The notes: generated from the sequence alone by a model not told the origin. Positions 18,038 to 26,581 are shown, numbered from the stretch's first letter. The stretch: DNA of 64,000 nt from Paludibaculum fermentans (GCF_015277775.1 NZ_CP063849.1:4712001-4776000), one strand, 5' to 3'. A program made the numbers and translations.

Positions 18038-18697
18038 TCAACCGCCCGTGCGGAGCCCCTTTGCGTACAGCGCAACCTGGCTCGCCTCGCCGGCATTTTC
18101 CTTCGAATCGTAAAAGTAGCCCTGCGTCGTCTCCGTCTCGCGCTCTACCTTCCAGACCCGCGTATTCGTGACGTAATCCGGCTTCTCCTCAAACGGTGTG
18201 ACGAAGGCCGGACAAAACCATTGCATGCGGTTGTTGGGCTGGGCCGCGAAGTTCCCGTTATCCAGGGCGACGACATGAGCGCACTTGTGGCCGCCGTCGC
18301 CCGCTTCCTCCGAGTCTTCGTTTCCGCGCCAATCCAACGTGAACATATACTGACCGCCGGCCCACGACCGGTCCCGCAACTGCACCCGCACTCGGGCTTC
18401 CCGCAGCCGGTCGAACGTCGTGGCCTCCATCTCGTAGCTGAAGCAATCCCAGAATTGCAGCCAGTCCAACGGCATCACCGGAGCCTCCGGCTTGTGACAA
18501 AGCGCATGCAGCGGCAGCCGCCAGATCACGGCTCCGTTCTCCGTCAACACGTGGAACCCGAGAGCCCGCCCCTGGATCGAGGCCGCCCCAAAGGCGCACA
18601 CCGCCACGAATTCATTCAGGTGTGCCGCTCCGTCATATAAGAACTCTTTCCGGAGCAGACAATAGAACCGCGGAATGTTCACATTGAACGTTGCCAA
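18038..18697 (-). CDS. Unknown 219-residue protein heading the RNA-repair operon
   Basis: Not recognised. No signal peptide or membrane helix. The fold looks mixed alpha/beta with many aromatic residues (LDWLQFWDCFSYEMEATTFD, QYMFTLDWRGNEDSEEAGDG, NNRMQWFCPAFVTPF). The start must be the TTG at 18697: an in-frame TGA lies four codons upstream, and GAGAGGTGA is correctly spaced. That is a strong ribosome binding site on a rare start codon. It ends 23 bp before Ro60. It could be an RNA-binding or RNA-processing partner of Ro60/RtcB; this is guilt by association only. Confidence 0.8.
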   Translation of the reverse strand: MATFNVNIPRFYCLLRKEFLYDGAAHLNEFVAVCAFGAASIQGRALGFHVLTENGAVIWRLPLHALCHKPEAPVMPLDWLQFWDCFSYEMEATTFDRLREARVRVQLRDRSWAGGQYMFTLDWRGNEDSEEAGDGGHKCAHVVALDNGNFAAQPNNRMQWFCPAFVTPFEEKPDYVTNTRVWKVERETETTQGYFYDSKENAGEASQVALYAKGLRTGG

Positions 18698-18770
18698 TTC
18701 GAAACATCACCTCTCAGCCTGCTTCAATCTTTCAAAACATATGCGGATCACCGCAGCCGATCATAATTAG

Positions 18771-18844
18771 TGGAGCGAGTGCGGAGAATCGAACTCCGTT
18801 GGCCGGACTGGCGATCCGGTGCCCATCCAATGGGCCACACCCGC
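18771..18844 (-). tRNA. tRNA-Gly(GCC)-like gene with encoded CCA and C at position 33
   Basis: Minus-strand cloverleaf of 74 nt. Acceptor GCGGGTG/CACTCGC (7 bp, one G·U), TG at 8-9, D-arm GCCC-ATTGGAT-GGGC, A26, anticodon arm CCGGA-TCGCCAG-TCCGG with anticodon GCC. A 4-nt variable region follows, then T-arm CGGAG-TTCGATT-CTCCG, discriminator T and encoded CCA. Position 33 is C, whereas nearly all elongator tRNAs have U33; the rest of the fold looks functional. It ends 73 bp upstream of the unknown gene that starts the Ro60-rtcBA operon, on the same strand. A short TGCGG/CCGCA hairpin (18742-18755) and a TATGAT box (18760-18765) lie in between, so separate termination or a promoter for the operon there is possible. 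Confidence 0.85.
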
Positions 18845-19143
18845 TCAAACTCTTCCCGAAGCAGGGTACACCTCGACCCGACCTCCAGGCGCGCGCGGAA
18901 CGCACGACGGAAGGCTCAAACCCCATCTCTCGAGACAGCTAGTTGATCGTGGGCGCACGCAAAAAGGGCGGCCACTCGATGGCCGCCCCTTCTTGAAATC
19001 CAATTATTCCAAGTCGGTTAAGTCACCTCGCGGGCGTCATGATTGACGCGCGCCAGCGAGCCATTGAGGCATCCGCCGAATTGGAATGTGTAGGTCATGC
19101 AGTTCAATCCTAAATCACTACTATCCAACAATGCAAGTACTAT
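18845..19143. other. Gene-free spacer (299 bp)
   Basis: Holds the terminator hairpin of the leftward 885-residue gene (listed separately) and upstream DNA of the tRNA-Gly-like gene. No ORF with a ribosome binding site, no repeat and no further RNA fold was recognised. The part between 19000 and 19143 is less GC-rich than the surroundings. Confidence 0.5.
18961..18988 (-). terminator. Intrinsic terminator of the 885-residue gene
   Basis: On the minus strand GGGCGGCCA-TCGAG-TGGCCGCCC (9-bp perfect stem, 5-nt loop) is followed directly by TTTTT (18965-18961). It lies about 155 bp after the stop of the leftward gene at 19144, and ends its transcript before the tRNA-Gly-like gene and the RNA-repair operon. 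Confidence 0.8.
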
Positions 19144-21801
19144 TTAGCCTAAATTTGCGCGGCGTTTCGTTGACAGCAAAGCCGCGCCCACCTCGAAATC
19201 CCAGCTGCCATCGTCCCACCACGCGTCAGACAGTACGCAGCCCACCGAATAGTCATCATCGCCTTCTTTCGACACATAGACGGGCACCCCTAACTCCGCG
19301 GCAAAGGCATAGTCAAAATCGCGAAACAGCGTCTTGGCCTCACGCGCCGCGGACCCTGGATACACCGGGAAACAGACCAGCCGGTCGTCATCGGAAATGG
19401 CAATGAGCTGCCGGGCGATCACGCGCCGCCGCTCATCTCGCAGGTAGAGAACCTGCTTGTTCACATCCACCAATGCGGCCACCGCCGATTCGGAGCAGAG
19501 TCCCCCCACTGCCAGGCACGAACCCACATACGTGCCCAGCTTCAACACCTCAAATGGATCCTGTTCCAGTTCGATGCGATAGCATCCGGACTCAAAAGGA
19601 ATCCCCCGCTCCCACACCTCCCTCGCAACACCGGGGTGCTTCCGGTACCACTCGTTTGTGGCCGGGTGCTTCGCCAGGTACGCCGTATCACCGGCCCAAT
19701 ATGCGCGCAGGAACTTCCTCAACCCCCGGCGATTGCTGCCAATCGAGCCGAGCAGCCGCAGCGCATGCTCGCCTTCTCCGGTCATCTCCATCGCCGGCAA
19801 CCCACGCTGCAAAGCCGCCAAAGCCGCGGCCTCAATCACGCTCAAACGCGTCAACACAAGATTCTGCGACAGCACGCGTTGATAACGCTCCAGCCGCGCC
19901 GGCGTCAGCGTGACTTCTCCCTGCAGCCAGGACTTCAACCGGGCCGGCACGGGATTCTCGTAACCATCCCGCAAGTTCTCTGCGATCTCGCGGCACACCT
20001 CCTTCACCGGCTTGGCCGTTGGATCTATTCGGAAAAGCGGGTGCCCTCGAGCCTCTTTGACCACTTGCTCCCGCAACGGAGCGCTCATGCTGCCCAGCAC
20101 CTTCGCCGACCTGCACAGCCGCTTGGGCTCGGCCAGAAAGGCATTCACTATAAACACGGCCTGGAACTTGGCCAGGGCCCCAAGCCCGCGCGCAAGCAGG
20201 ACGGAGTCGCTGTCGCGTTCGCAAGCCTTCTCCAGCACCTGCAGGCAACGATCCGGAGCAGCCACCAATCGTGCAAGCTCGGTTTCTCTCTCCATCTCGA
20301 GGAGCGTCAGCCACGCACGAGCAGCGTTGGAGCCCAGCCCGAAAGGAGTTGCACAGATCCTCGACAGCAGGGTAAACCCCACAGGCAGGCATCTGCGGAT
20401 CGTGGTGGGATTGTCCCAGTACCACAACCAATCCGCTACGTGCTCCATCCACTTCTCCTGATACTCAGGCCGAACCCCAAGCACCACCTCCTCCATCCGG
20501 GCAAGCAGGCCCGCAATGGCGCCCCATTTCCGCTGGGCTGTGCGCTGGGGCATGTCGTATTGCTCCACGCTGACGAGCATCTCGAAATACCGCGACGCAG
20601 CGGGAATCGCAAACTCCCTCCACCTCGAGCGTGCGATTGCTTCGGCCAGCCCCGCCATCCGGCCGCACATCTCCCACAATGCGGACACCAGCCAGGGAGA
20701 CAGTTCCAACCGGGCTCTGACTTCCCTCACCACTTGCTCGGGAAAAGCGGAACATTGTCCAATCTCATCAAATCGCCGCTGGGGATTGAACTGCGCCGTC
20801 AGCCGAAGCCCGGCCATCAAGTAGTCGGAAGACGCGCCACTCGGGGCCGTCAACAACAACTGCTCCAGCCAAACGGCGAGATGCTCATCAGCCACCACCT
20901 GGCCGGCTTCTTCGATCGCGCACAGGAGTTCCCTGCTGGGCTTCGCGCTGTGGGAGCCCGTTTCCAATACCAGTTGAAAGAACAGGGGGCGATGAACGGT
21001 CGCCAGCCGCCCACTCGCCTCGCCCCACGCGCACGCGCCCTCTGCATCACCCAGCGAAACCAGGCGCGCGAAGGCGGACAGGGCCCTTGCATCAATGCCC
21101 AGGCTCAACCGCGAAAACAGCGCGAGCAGCCGCGATTGCTGACGGACCGGCTTCGTCCGTATGGTGGGCCACAGCAGCCGTACAAATGGACCTGGCAGTC
21201 GCCAGGGCGCTTTCGAGAACGAACCTGGCTGCAGTTCAGGTTCCAGCCCATCTAGAGCAGAAGCACTGTACCCCGCCTTCAGCAATCGTGCGCGAACACC
21301 GCCCAGGAACTGCAGCAGCGGCGCGACCAGGACCGGCAAGGCTCGCGCATGACACAAGTGTGGCCGCACATCCGTTTCCGGCAGCCGCCGCCGCTTCGGA
21401 GGCTGGTACTTCGTACCCCGGTACGCTCGCGGATTCGCCGCCGTGGCTCGCACCGGAACCTCTGTCTCCGACCACCCGGATGGCAGCGGATCAACCACCC
21501 CGGCACTCGGCAACTCCGGCACCGTCTCCAGCAGCACGACCAGCACGTGAAAGAGAGTCTCCGCATCGGCAGCCCTCACCACGCCCAGCTTCTGCCACGA
21601 TGCCAGCAGACGATCCCGCGCCGGACAAAGCGCACTCCTCACCAGCGAGAGCTCGACGGGAACAACAACGAAAGGCCCGGCCCCACTGCCAGCGCGGGTC
21701 CTCCTGCAAATTTGCGCAAAGAGGCCCTTTTTGTTGCGGACGACGGAAACCACTCGCTCCGCACCGTCATCCTTCCATCCGCCTGTGCCTCGCTTACTCA
21801 T
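19144..21801 (-). CDS. Large uncharacterised protein (885 aa) next to the RNA-repair island
   Basis: Not recognised. Basic N-terminus (MSKRGTGGWKDDGAERVVSV) and no signal peptide. There is a long helical middle of repeated amphipathic helices that may be HEAT- or TPR-like. The more conserved-looking C-terminal domain starts near residue 745 and includes DPFEVLKLGTYVGSCLAVGG, VDVNKQVLYLRDERRRVIAR and LVCFPVYPGSA. The 'G...SC then K-x-V-x-Y-x-R-x...R' pattern is loosely reminiscent of PcfJ-like C-termini, but that is weak. Ribosome binding site GAGAGGGC before the ATG at 21801; its own terminator at 18988-18961. Same strand as the RNA-repair operon but separately terminated. Confidence 0.7.
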   Translation of the reverse strand: MSKRGTGGWKDDGAERVVSVVRNKKGLFAQICRRTRAGSGAGPFVVVPVELSLVRSALCPARDRLLASWQKLGVVRAADAETLFHVLVVLLETVPELPSAGVVDPLPSGWSETEVPVRATAANPRAYRGTKYQPPKRRRLPETDVRPHLCHARALPVLVAPLLQFLGGVRARLLKAGYSASALDGLEPELQPGSFSKAPWRLPGPFVRLLWPTIRTKPVRQQSRLLALFSRLSLGIDARALSAFARLVSLGDAEGACAWGEASGRLATVHRPLFFQLVLETGSHSAKPSRELLCAIEEAGQVVADEHLAVWLEQLLLTAPSGASSDYLMAGLRLTAQFNPQRRFDEIGQCSAFPEQVVREVRARLELSPWLVSALWEMCGRMAGLAEAIARSRWREFAIPAASRYFEMLVSVEQYDMPQRTAQRKWGAIAGLLARMEEVVLGVRPEYQEKWMEHVADWLWYWDNPTTIRRCLPVGFTLLSRICATPFGLGSNAARAWLTLLEMERETELARLVAAPDRCLQVLEKACERDSDSVLLARGLGALAKFQAVFIVNAFLAEPKRLCRSAKVLGSMSAPLREQVVKEARGHPLFRIDPTAKPVKEVCREIAENLRDGYENPVPARLKSWLQGEVTLTPARLERYQRVLSQNLVLTRLSVIEAAALAALQRGLPAMEMTGEGEHALRLLGSIGSNRRGLRKFLRAYWAGDTAYLAKHPATNEWYRKHPGVAREVWERGIPFESGCYRIELEQDPFEVLKLGTYVGSCLAVGGLCSESAVAALVDVNKQVLYLRDERRRVIARQLIAISDDDRLVCFPVYPGSAAREAKTLFRDFDYAFAAELGVPVYVSKEGDDDYSVGCVLSDAWWDDGSWDFEVGAALLSTKRRANLG

Positions 21802-21893
21802 GCCCTCTCGAAGCGTACCGGATTGATCCGGGCGTCCGCATCACCGCAACTTCCGGATATCGCCCCCGCCCCCTCATCCCTTACCGTCAATCC

Positions 21894-22550
21894 ATGCACA
21901 GAACAGTCGACCCCACCGTGCTCTACTTCGGCACCCCAGTCGCTCTCATCAGCACCTTGAACCCCGACGGTTCCCCCAACCTCGCACCCATGTCTTCCGC
22001 CTGGTGGCTCGGCTGGACCTGCATGCTCGGCCTCGGCCAATTGAGCCAGACCTCCGGGAACCTCATCCGCACTCGTGAATGCGTCATCAACCTTCCCTCA
22101 CAGAACCAGGTCTCCGAAGTCGACCGCCTCGCCCTCACCACCGGCCGCAATCCGGTCCCCGAACTCAAGCTCGGCTGGGGCTATCGTCACGAGCCCGACA
22201 AACTCGGAACCGCCGGTCTCACTGCTGTCGACTCCGTCTCCGTCGCACCCCCGCGCGTCGCCGAATGCCCCGTCCAGATGGAAGGCATCGTCCACCACCA
22301 CCGCCCCTTCGGCAAGAACGTGAACGCCAATGTTTTCGAAGTCCACATCGTGAAGTTGCACGTGGAAGAAAGCCTCCTCATCGGGAACGGCTCGCGCGCG
22401 CACATCGATCCCCTGCGCTGGCAGCCCCTCATCATGAGCTTCTGCCGCTTCTTCTCGCTCGGGGGCGAAGTCCATCCCTCGCGCCTCGCCGAGTCGGACT
22501 TCATGAAGTTCATGCAGCAGGGCGGAGGCGCGCAGCCAATGCGGCGCTGA
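21894..22550 (+). CDS. Flavin reductase family protein (FMN-binding split barrel)
   Basis: Protein of 218 residues. The N-terminal half has the typical flavoredoxin signature: PVALISTLNPDGSPNLAPMS, then SAWWLGWTCMLGLG and TSGNLIRTRECVINLPS. This places FMN binding in residues ~10-75. The C-terminal half continues the barrel (CPVQMEGIVHHH, VFEVHIVKLHVEESLL). The start ATG at 21894 is preferred because the region before it reads as shadow of the opposite gene. Members reduce flavins or act as stand-alone FMN proteins; the partner is unknown. It is divergent from the 885-residue gene and ends against the opposite beta-propeller gene with no spacer. Confidence 0.85.
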   Translation: MHRTVDPTVLYFGTPVALISTLNPDGSPNLAPMSSAWWLGWTCMLGLGQLSQTSGNLIRTRECVINLPSQNQVSEVDRLALTTGRNPVPELKLGWGYRHEPDKLGTAGLTAVDSVSVAPPRVAECPVQMEGIVHHHRPFGKNVNANVFEVHIVKLHVEESLLIGNGSRAHIDPLRWQPLIMSFCRFFSLGGEVHPSRLAESDFMKFMQQGGGAQPMRR

Positions 22551-23495
22551 CTAGCGCTCGCTCTTGCCATCCAGCAGGTGCGTCGATGTAGCCGGGCCGA
22601 GCACGCTCCAATCCTGCAGCGCCCACACGACCTTTTTCTTCGCATCCACTTCGATCAACTGCACCGTCTGCGGCCACTCCGCCTGCGGACGGCTCCCACA
22701 CCAGTTGTTGATCAACGTATGCCCGTTCGCCAGACGCGAGACCTCCTGCACCGTGAGCAGCGGGATCCCCGGCAGATCACCCTTTTCGATCGCCCACACC
22801 GTCTCGCCCTTCCGATTCACCTCGCGCACATAACCCTGCTGGTTCCCACTGATCAGCGTGTTGCCGTTCTTCAGCCGCACCGCGGCCCACGCCGACGGAG
22901 CTTCCACACTCCATACGGTCTGCCCCGCGGCGTCGTACTCCACCACCTTGCCCAAATCCATGTGGGCCACCAGGAAATGCCCGTCCGCCGTCAACCGGAT
23001 GTGCCGGAACTGTCCGTGCACTCCATCCGGATTCTTCGTCGGCAGCACCAGCTCCTTCTCCACCTGCCCCGTCGACTTGCGCAGGATCAGCGCCTTGGCC
23101 GGATTCCCATTCTGCATGACCAGTACACGATCCCCGTCCACCGGCCACGCCGTGTGCATCTCGGTCTTCGGCGGCGCGTCGTAGTTCCAGACAATCTTCT
23201 TGTCCGGAGTAATCTCGCTCGCGCCAAACTGACGCGAAAACAGGATGTTCCCATTGGGCAGCATCGTACAATCGCCCAGCTCGCCACGCAGCGGATTTGT
23301 ATACGACCACACCACCTTCCCGCCACGGATCACATGGATCACCTGGTCCGTCAGGCTGCGGTTCTGCCACTCTCCGCAATAGAGGAAAGAATGTTGCGCC
23401 AACCCTTTCCCAGGCAATCGCGGCCCGGACGTCTGCGCACCGGCCACCAACGGCAGCGCCGCCAATATCAACCTCACGGAGATCGAAGCAGCCAT
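22551..23495 (-). CDS. Exported PQQ-like beta-propeller protein
   Basis: Protein of 314 residues with a signal peptide (VRLILAALPLVAGAQT). It contains repeated propeller blades, each with a 'G-K-x-V-W-x-Y' or 'NGNTLISG' strand pair: GGKVVWSYTNPLRGE, DKKIVWNYDAPPK, AAGQTVWSVEAPS, KGETVWAIEKGD, KKKVVWALQDWS, with LPNGNILFS and LANGHTLINN between. This is the arylsulfotransferase/PQQ-like propeller pattern, but residues for a sulfotransferase activity were not identified. Probably a periplasmic binding or scaffold protein. Stop codon adjacent to the opposite flavin reductase stop. Confidence 0.65.
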   Translation of the reverse strand: MAASISVRLILAALPLVAGAQTSGPRLPGKGLAQHSFLYCGEWQNRSLTDQVIHVIRGGKVVWSYTNPLRGELGDCTMLPNGNILFSRQFGASEITPDKKIVWNYDAPPKTEMHTAWPVDGDRVLVMQNGNPAKALILRKSTGQVEKELVLPTKNPDGVHGQFRHIRLTADGHFLVAHMDLGKVVEYDAAGQTVWSVEAPSAWAAVRLKNGNTLISGNQQGYVREVNRKGETVWAIEKGDLPGIPLLTVQEVSRLANGHTLINNWCGSRPQAEWPQTVQLIEVDAKKKVVWALQDWSVLGPATSTHLLDGKSER

Positions 23496-23565
23496 GAAGC
23501 CCTACCTTCCGCAATGATGCAAACCGCCGTTATTGTATAGCGTCCCGATCCCCATCACTTTTCGA

Positions 23566-23595
23566 TTGACACAAGACATCAGGCATATGCATACT
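23566..23595 (+). promoter_or_regulatory. Candidate promoter/operator of the PadR-ADOP operon
   Basis: TTGACA (23566-23571) and CATACT (23590-23595) are separated by 18 bp. The overlapping palindromes GCATATGC and TATGCATA (23584-23593) sit on the -10, a typical place for PadR autorepression. If used, transcription would start near 23602, only ~10 bp before the preferred PadR start codon. Confidence 0.5.
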
Positions 23596-23610
23596 ACCCC
23601 TAACGATATT

Positions 23611-23937
23611 ATGCCTAAGAAAGAAATGCCTGCCGGAGCCCTTGTCCTCCTCATCCTCCGCGTCCTTCGCTCCGGACCGCTTCATGGCTACGCCATCGCC
23701 CAGCGCATCCACACCCTCTCCTCGGAAGTCCTGCACGTCGAGGAAGGCGCACTTTACCCCGCCCTCCAGCGCATCCTCCTGCAAGGCTGGGTCACCTCCG
23801 ATTGGGGCATCTCCGAGACCAATCGCAAGGTCCGTTTCTACGAACTCACGCCCGCCGGACGCCAGCAACTCGAAGCCGAAATGTCCGGTTACGACCGCGT
23901 CCACGAAGCCATCCAGGCCGTCCTGCGCACCGCATAG
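23611..23937 (+). CDS. PadR family transcriptional regulator
   Basis: Protein of 108 residues with the PadR winged helix: GALVLLILRVLRSGPLHGYA, then EEGALYPALQRILLQGWVTS, and the wing with RKVRFYELTPAGRQQLEAE. The start MPKKEMPAG at 23611 is preferred because the candidate promoter/operator lies over the upstream ATGs at 23533-23587; 23587 remains possible. It is 12 bp upstream of an ADOP permease. This pairing is characteristic of Acidobacteriota, where the PadR protein is thought to control its permease. Confidence 0.9.
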   Translation: MPKKEMPAGALVLLILRVLRSGPLHGYAIAQRIHTLSSEVLHVEEGALYPALQRILLQGWVTSDWGISETNRKVRFYELTPAGRQQLEAEMSGYDRVHEAIQAVLRTA

Positions 23938-23949
23938 GAACCCGACCAA

Positions 23950-26499
23950 ATGGACAAGCTCCTCCGCCGCCTCCGCTACCTGCTGAACCGCCGCCGCTTC
24001 GACGACGAGCTCGCCAACGACCTCGAGTTCCATCGCGAAATGGCCGCGCTGGCGGGCGGCAAGCCCGTCGGCGATCCGCTCCGGCTCCGCGAAGAGGCGC
24101 GCGAAGCCTGGGGCTGGACCTGGATCGACCGCCTGGGCCAGGACCTCCGCTACGCCACACGCCTTCTCCGCAAATCGCCCGGCTTTACTTGCGCCGCCAT
24201 CCTCATCCTGGCCATCGGCATTGGCGCCAACGTGGCGGCCTTCGGCTTCTTCAACCTGATGGTGCTGCGCCCTCTGCCCGTCCGGGAACCGGCCACCCTG
24301 CTCCATTTCCAGCGCCAGGCGCCCGCCGGCTACGCCTCAGTCCTGCCTTACCCTGAGTTCGACTTCTTCCGCCGGCACACCACGACGCTTTCCGGCCTCA
24401 TCGCCCGCAGCCGCGGGTCTCTCCAGATGGAAGGCGATGAGAAGCCGCTCAAGGTGCACTTCGTCTCCGCCAACTTCTTCACGGAGCTCGGAACCTCCGC
24501 CACCCTCGGCCGCCTGCTCGACCCCACGCGCGACGAGGCCGCCGGAGCGGATCCGGTGGTCGTGCTCAGCCGCGGCTTCTGGCAGCGCCGCTTCGGCGCA
24601 GACCCGTCCCTGCCCGGCCGCATCATCCACCTCAACGGCAAGCCGGTCACCGTCGTCGGCGTAGCCTCGGACGAAACCAGCAGCCTCGCCCTCGAAATAC
24701 CGGACCTGTGGATCCCGGTCACCCAGCATCCGCACCTCGTCGCGGGCAGCAAACTCCTGACGGACTACTCCGTCGAATCCGCCGGCGAAGAGGTCTGGGG
24801 CCGCCTGAAGCCAGGGCTCACGCCGAAAGCCGCCGAGGAAGAATTGCGATCCCTCGCGGCCGCCCTCCGCGCCGAACACCGCGAGGGGATCTGGGAAAAC
24901 GAGACCCTGCCCAGCGAACCCGGCGGCTACGTCACCAGCATCCTGGGCCGCGCCCATCACGGCACCGGAACCAAGGATCCCAGCGAGATCGTCCCCGTGG
25001 CCAGCCTCATCGTAGCCCTGGTCCTGCTGATCCTGGCCGTCGCCTGCGGCAACCTGGGCAGCCTGCTGCTCGCCCGCGGAGTCGCCCGCGAGCGCGAGAT
25101 CTCCATCCGCGTCTCCGTCGGCGCCGGCAGCGCCCGCCTCATCCGCCAGTTGCTCACTGAGAGCGCGTTGCTGGGCCTGCTCGGCTCCGCCGCCGGCCTG
25201 GGTGTCGGCCAGCTCATCATGAGCGGACTCATGTCCGCCACCAGCACCCCCGCCTGGCTGGACCCTTCACCCGACTGGCGCGTCCTGCTCTTCTGCGCCT
25301 CCATGGGCCTTTTCTCGGCCCTGCTGTTCGGCGTAACCCCAGCCTTCCAGGTCGTCCGCCAGCGCCATCGCGCCACACGCACCCGCCAGATCCTCATCTC
25401 GGCCCAGGTCGCGGCCAGTTGCGTCCTCCTCATCGTCGCCGGACTCCTCGTCCGCGCGCTCACCCATGCCTCAGCGGACCCCGGTTTCGAATACCGGCAG
25501 GTCGTCACCATCGACCCGGAGCTCGGCAATCACAACTATTCGGCCGCCCAGGCCCGCACCTACCTCGACACCCTTCAGGGCCGGCTCCGCAGTCTGCCCG
25601 GAATCGAGGCCATCTCCTTATCGTCGGCGCCGCCCTTCGGGAACAAGACCATCACCATGGGCTCAGAGTTCGACGGACGCGTCCTCAAGATCCGCATGAA
25701 CAATGTCGATCCGCTCTACTTCGAGACCTTGCGCATCCCGCTCCGCCGCGGCCGCAACCTCGCCGCCGGCGACCCCAATTCCCTGGTCGTCAGCCAGTCG
25801 CTGGCCGAACTCGCCTGGCCCGGACAGGACCCCCTCGGCAAGCCCTTCGACGTCGCCGGCCGCCAGCACACCGTCGTCGGCATCGTGGCCAATGCGCATG
25901 TCACTTCCCAGCAGGACAAATCCGCCGCGGAAGCCTATTTCCTGGCCACCGAGGCCGATCTGCCCTCGATGGTCGTCCTGGTCCGGACCTCCGCCAGCCC
26001 CGAATCCCTGGTCCCAACCCTCTCTTCCCTCGCCAAGGCCCTCGATCCCAGGGTCATGCCCGACGTCCAACTGATGAAGAACTCCTTCCAGCGCCGGCTC
26101 CAAGGCACGCAGTATGGCGTCCTTTCGGTCGGCATCCTGGCCTTCATCGCCCTGTTCCTCGCCTGCCTGGGCATCGTGGGCCTCATCGCCTACGCCGTCT
26201 CCCAACGCACCAAGGAGATCGGTATCCGCATGGCCCTGGGCGCCCGGCCGGCCAACATAATAATGACCGTGATGCGCCAGTTTGCCCAGCCCGTTGGCAT
26301 CGGCCTCCTCATCGGAGCCGGAGCGGCCGCCGCCCTCTCCCAGGTCCTGCGCAAGATCCTCTTCGGGCTCGGCCCGCTCGATCCCGTCGCCTACTTCAGC
26401 GCCATTGGACTTTTTACCTTGACCGTCGCCCTCGCCTCGCTCTTCCCGGCCCGCAAAGCCCTCCGGGTCGACCCGATGCAGGCCCTGCGCAACGACTAG
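23950..26499 (+). CDS. ADOP family (MacB/FtsX-like) permease with N-terminal ADOP domain
   Basis: Protein of 849 residues. The N-terminal helical domain (LRRLRYLLNRRRFDDELAND ... EEAREAWGWTWIDRLGQDLR) leads into the first permease module with RLLRKSPGFTCAAILILAIG and a MacB-type periplasmic domain. Three membrane helices around residues 345-450, a second periplasmic domain, and a final helix set (SQRTKEIGIRMALGARPANI ... ALASLFPARKALRVDPMQAL) complete the duplicated FtsX plan. These 'acidobacterial duplicated orphan permeases' have no adjacent ABC ATPase, and none is seen here. Substrate unknown. Co-transcribed with padR. Confidence 0.92.
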   Translation: MDKLLRRLRYLLNRRRFDDELANDLEFHREMAALAGGKPVGDPLRLREEAREAWGWTWIDRLGQDLRYATRLLRKSPGFTCAAILILAIGIGANVAAFGFFNLMVLRPLPVREPATLLHFQRQAPAGYASVLPYPEFDFFRRHTTTLSGLIARSRGSLQMEGDEKPLKVHFVSANFFTELGTSATLGRLLDPTRDEAAGADPVVVLSRGFWQRRFGADPSLPGRIIHLNGKPVTVVGVASDETSSLALEIPDLWIPVTQHPHLVAGSKLLTDYSVESAGEEVWGRLKPGLTPKAAEEELRSLAAALRAEHREGIWENETLPSEPGGYVTSILGRAHHGTGTKDPSEIVPVASLIVALVLLILAVACGNLGSLLLARGVAREREISIRVSVGAGSARLIRQLLTESALLGLLGSAAGLGVGQLIMSGLMSATSTPAWLDPSPDWRVLLFCASMGLFSALLFGVTPAFQVVRQRHRATRTRQILISAQVAASCVLLIVAGLLVRALTHASADPGFEYRQVVTIDPELGNHNYSAAQARTYLDTLQGRLRSLPGIEAISLSSAPPFGNKTITMGSEFDGRVLKIRMNNVDPLYFETLRIPLRRGRNLAAGDPNSLVVSQSLAELAWPGQDPLGKPFDVAGRQHTVVGIVANAHVTSQQDKSAAEAYFLATEADLPSMVVLVRTSASPESLVPTLSSLAKALDPRVMPDVQLMKNSFQRRLQGTQYGVLSVGILAFIALFLACLGIVGLIAYAVSQRTKEIGIRMALGARPANIIMTVMRQFAQPVGIGLLIGAGAAAALSQVLRKILFGLGPLDPVAYFSAIGLFTLTVALASLFPARKALRVDPMQALRND

Positions 26500-26581
26500 C
26501 CCGGCCGGTCACAAAGCAGTTACACATTTGCCCGTCGAGAACGCCCGGACCGAACTTCGCGTTGTGCGATCATCGAGTCTG

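Noticed and set aside
18698-18960. Sigma-54 promoter for the RNA-repair operon, expected from the enterobacterial rtc operon
   Set aside because: No TGGCAC-N5-TTGC-like sequence found; only a weak TATGAT box between the tRNA-like gene and the operon.
19144-19600. PcfJ-like domain at the C-terminus of the 885-residue protein
   Set aside because: Only a loose Cys/Lys/Arg spacing resemblance; key histidine and glutamine positions could not be matched, so no assignment was made.
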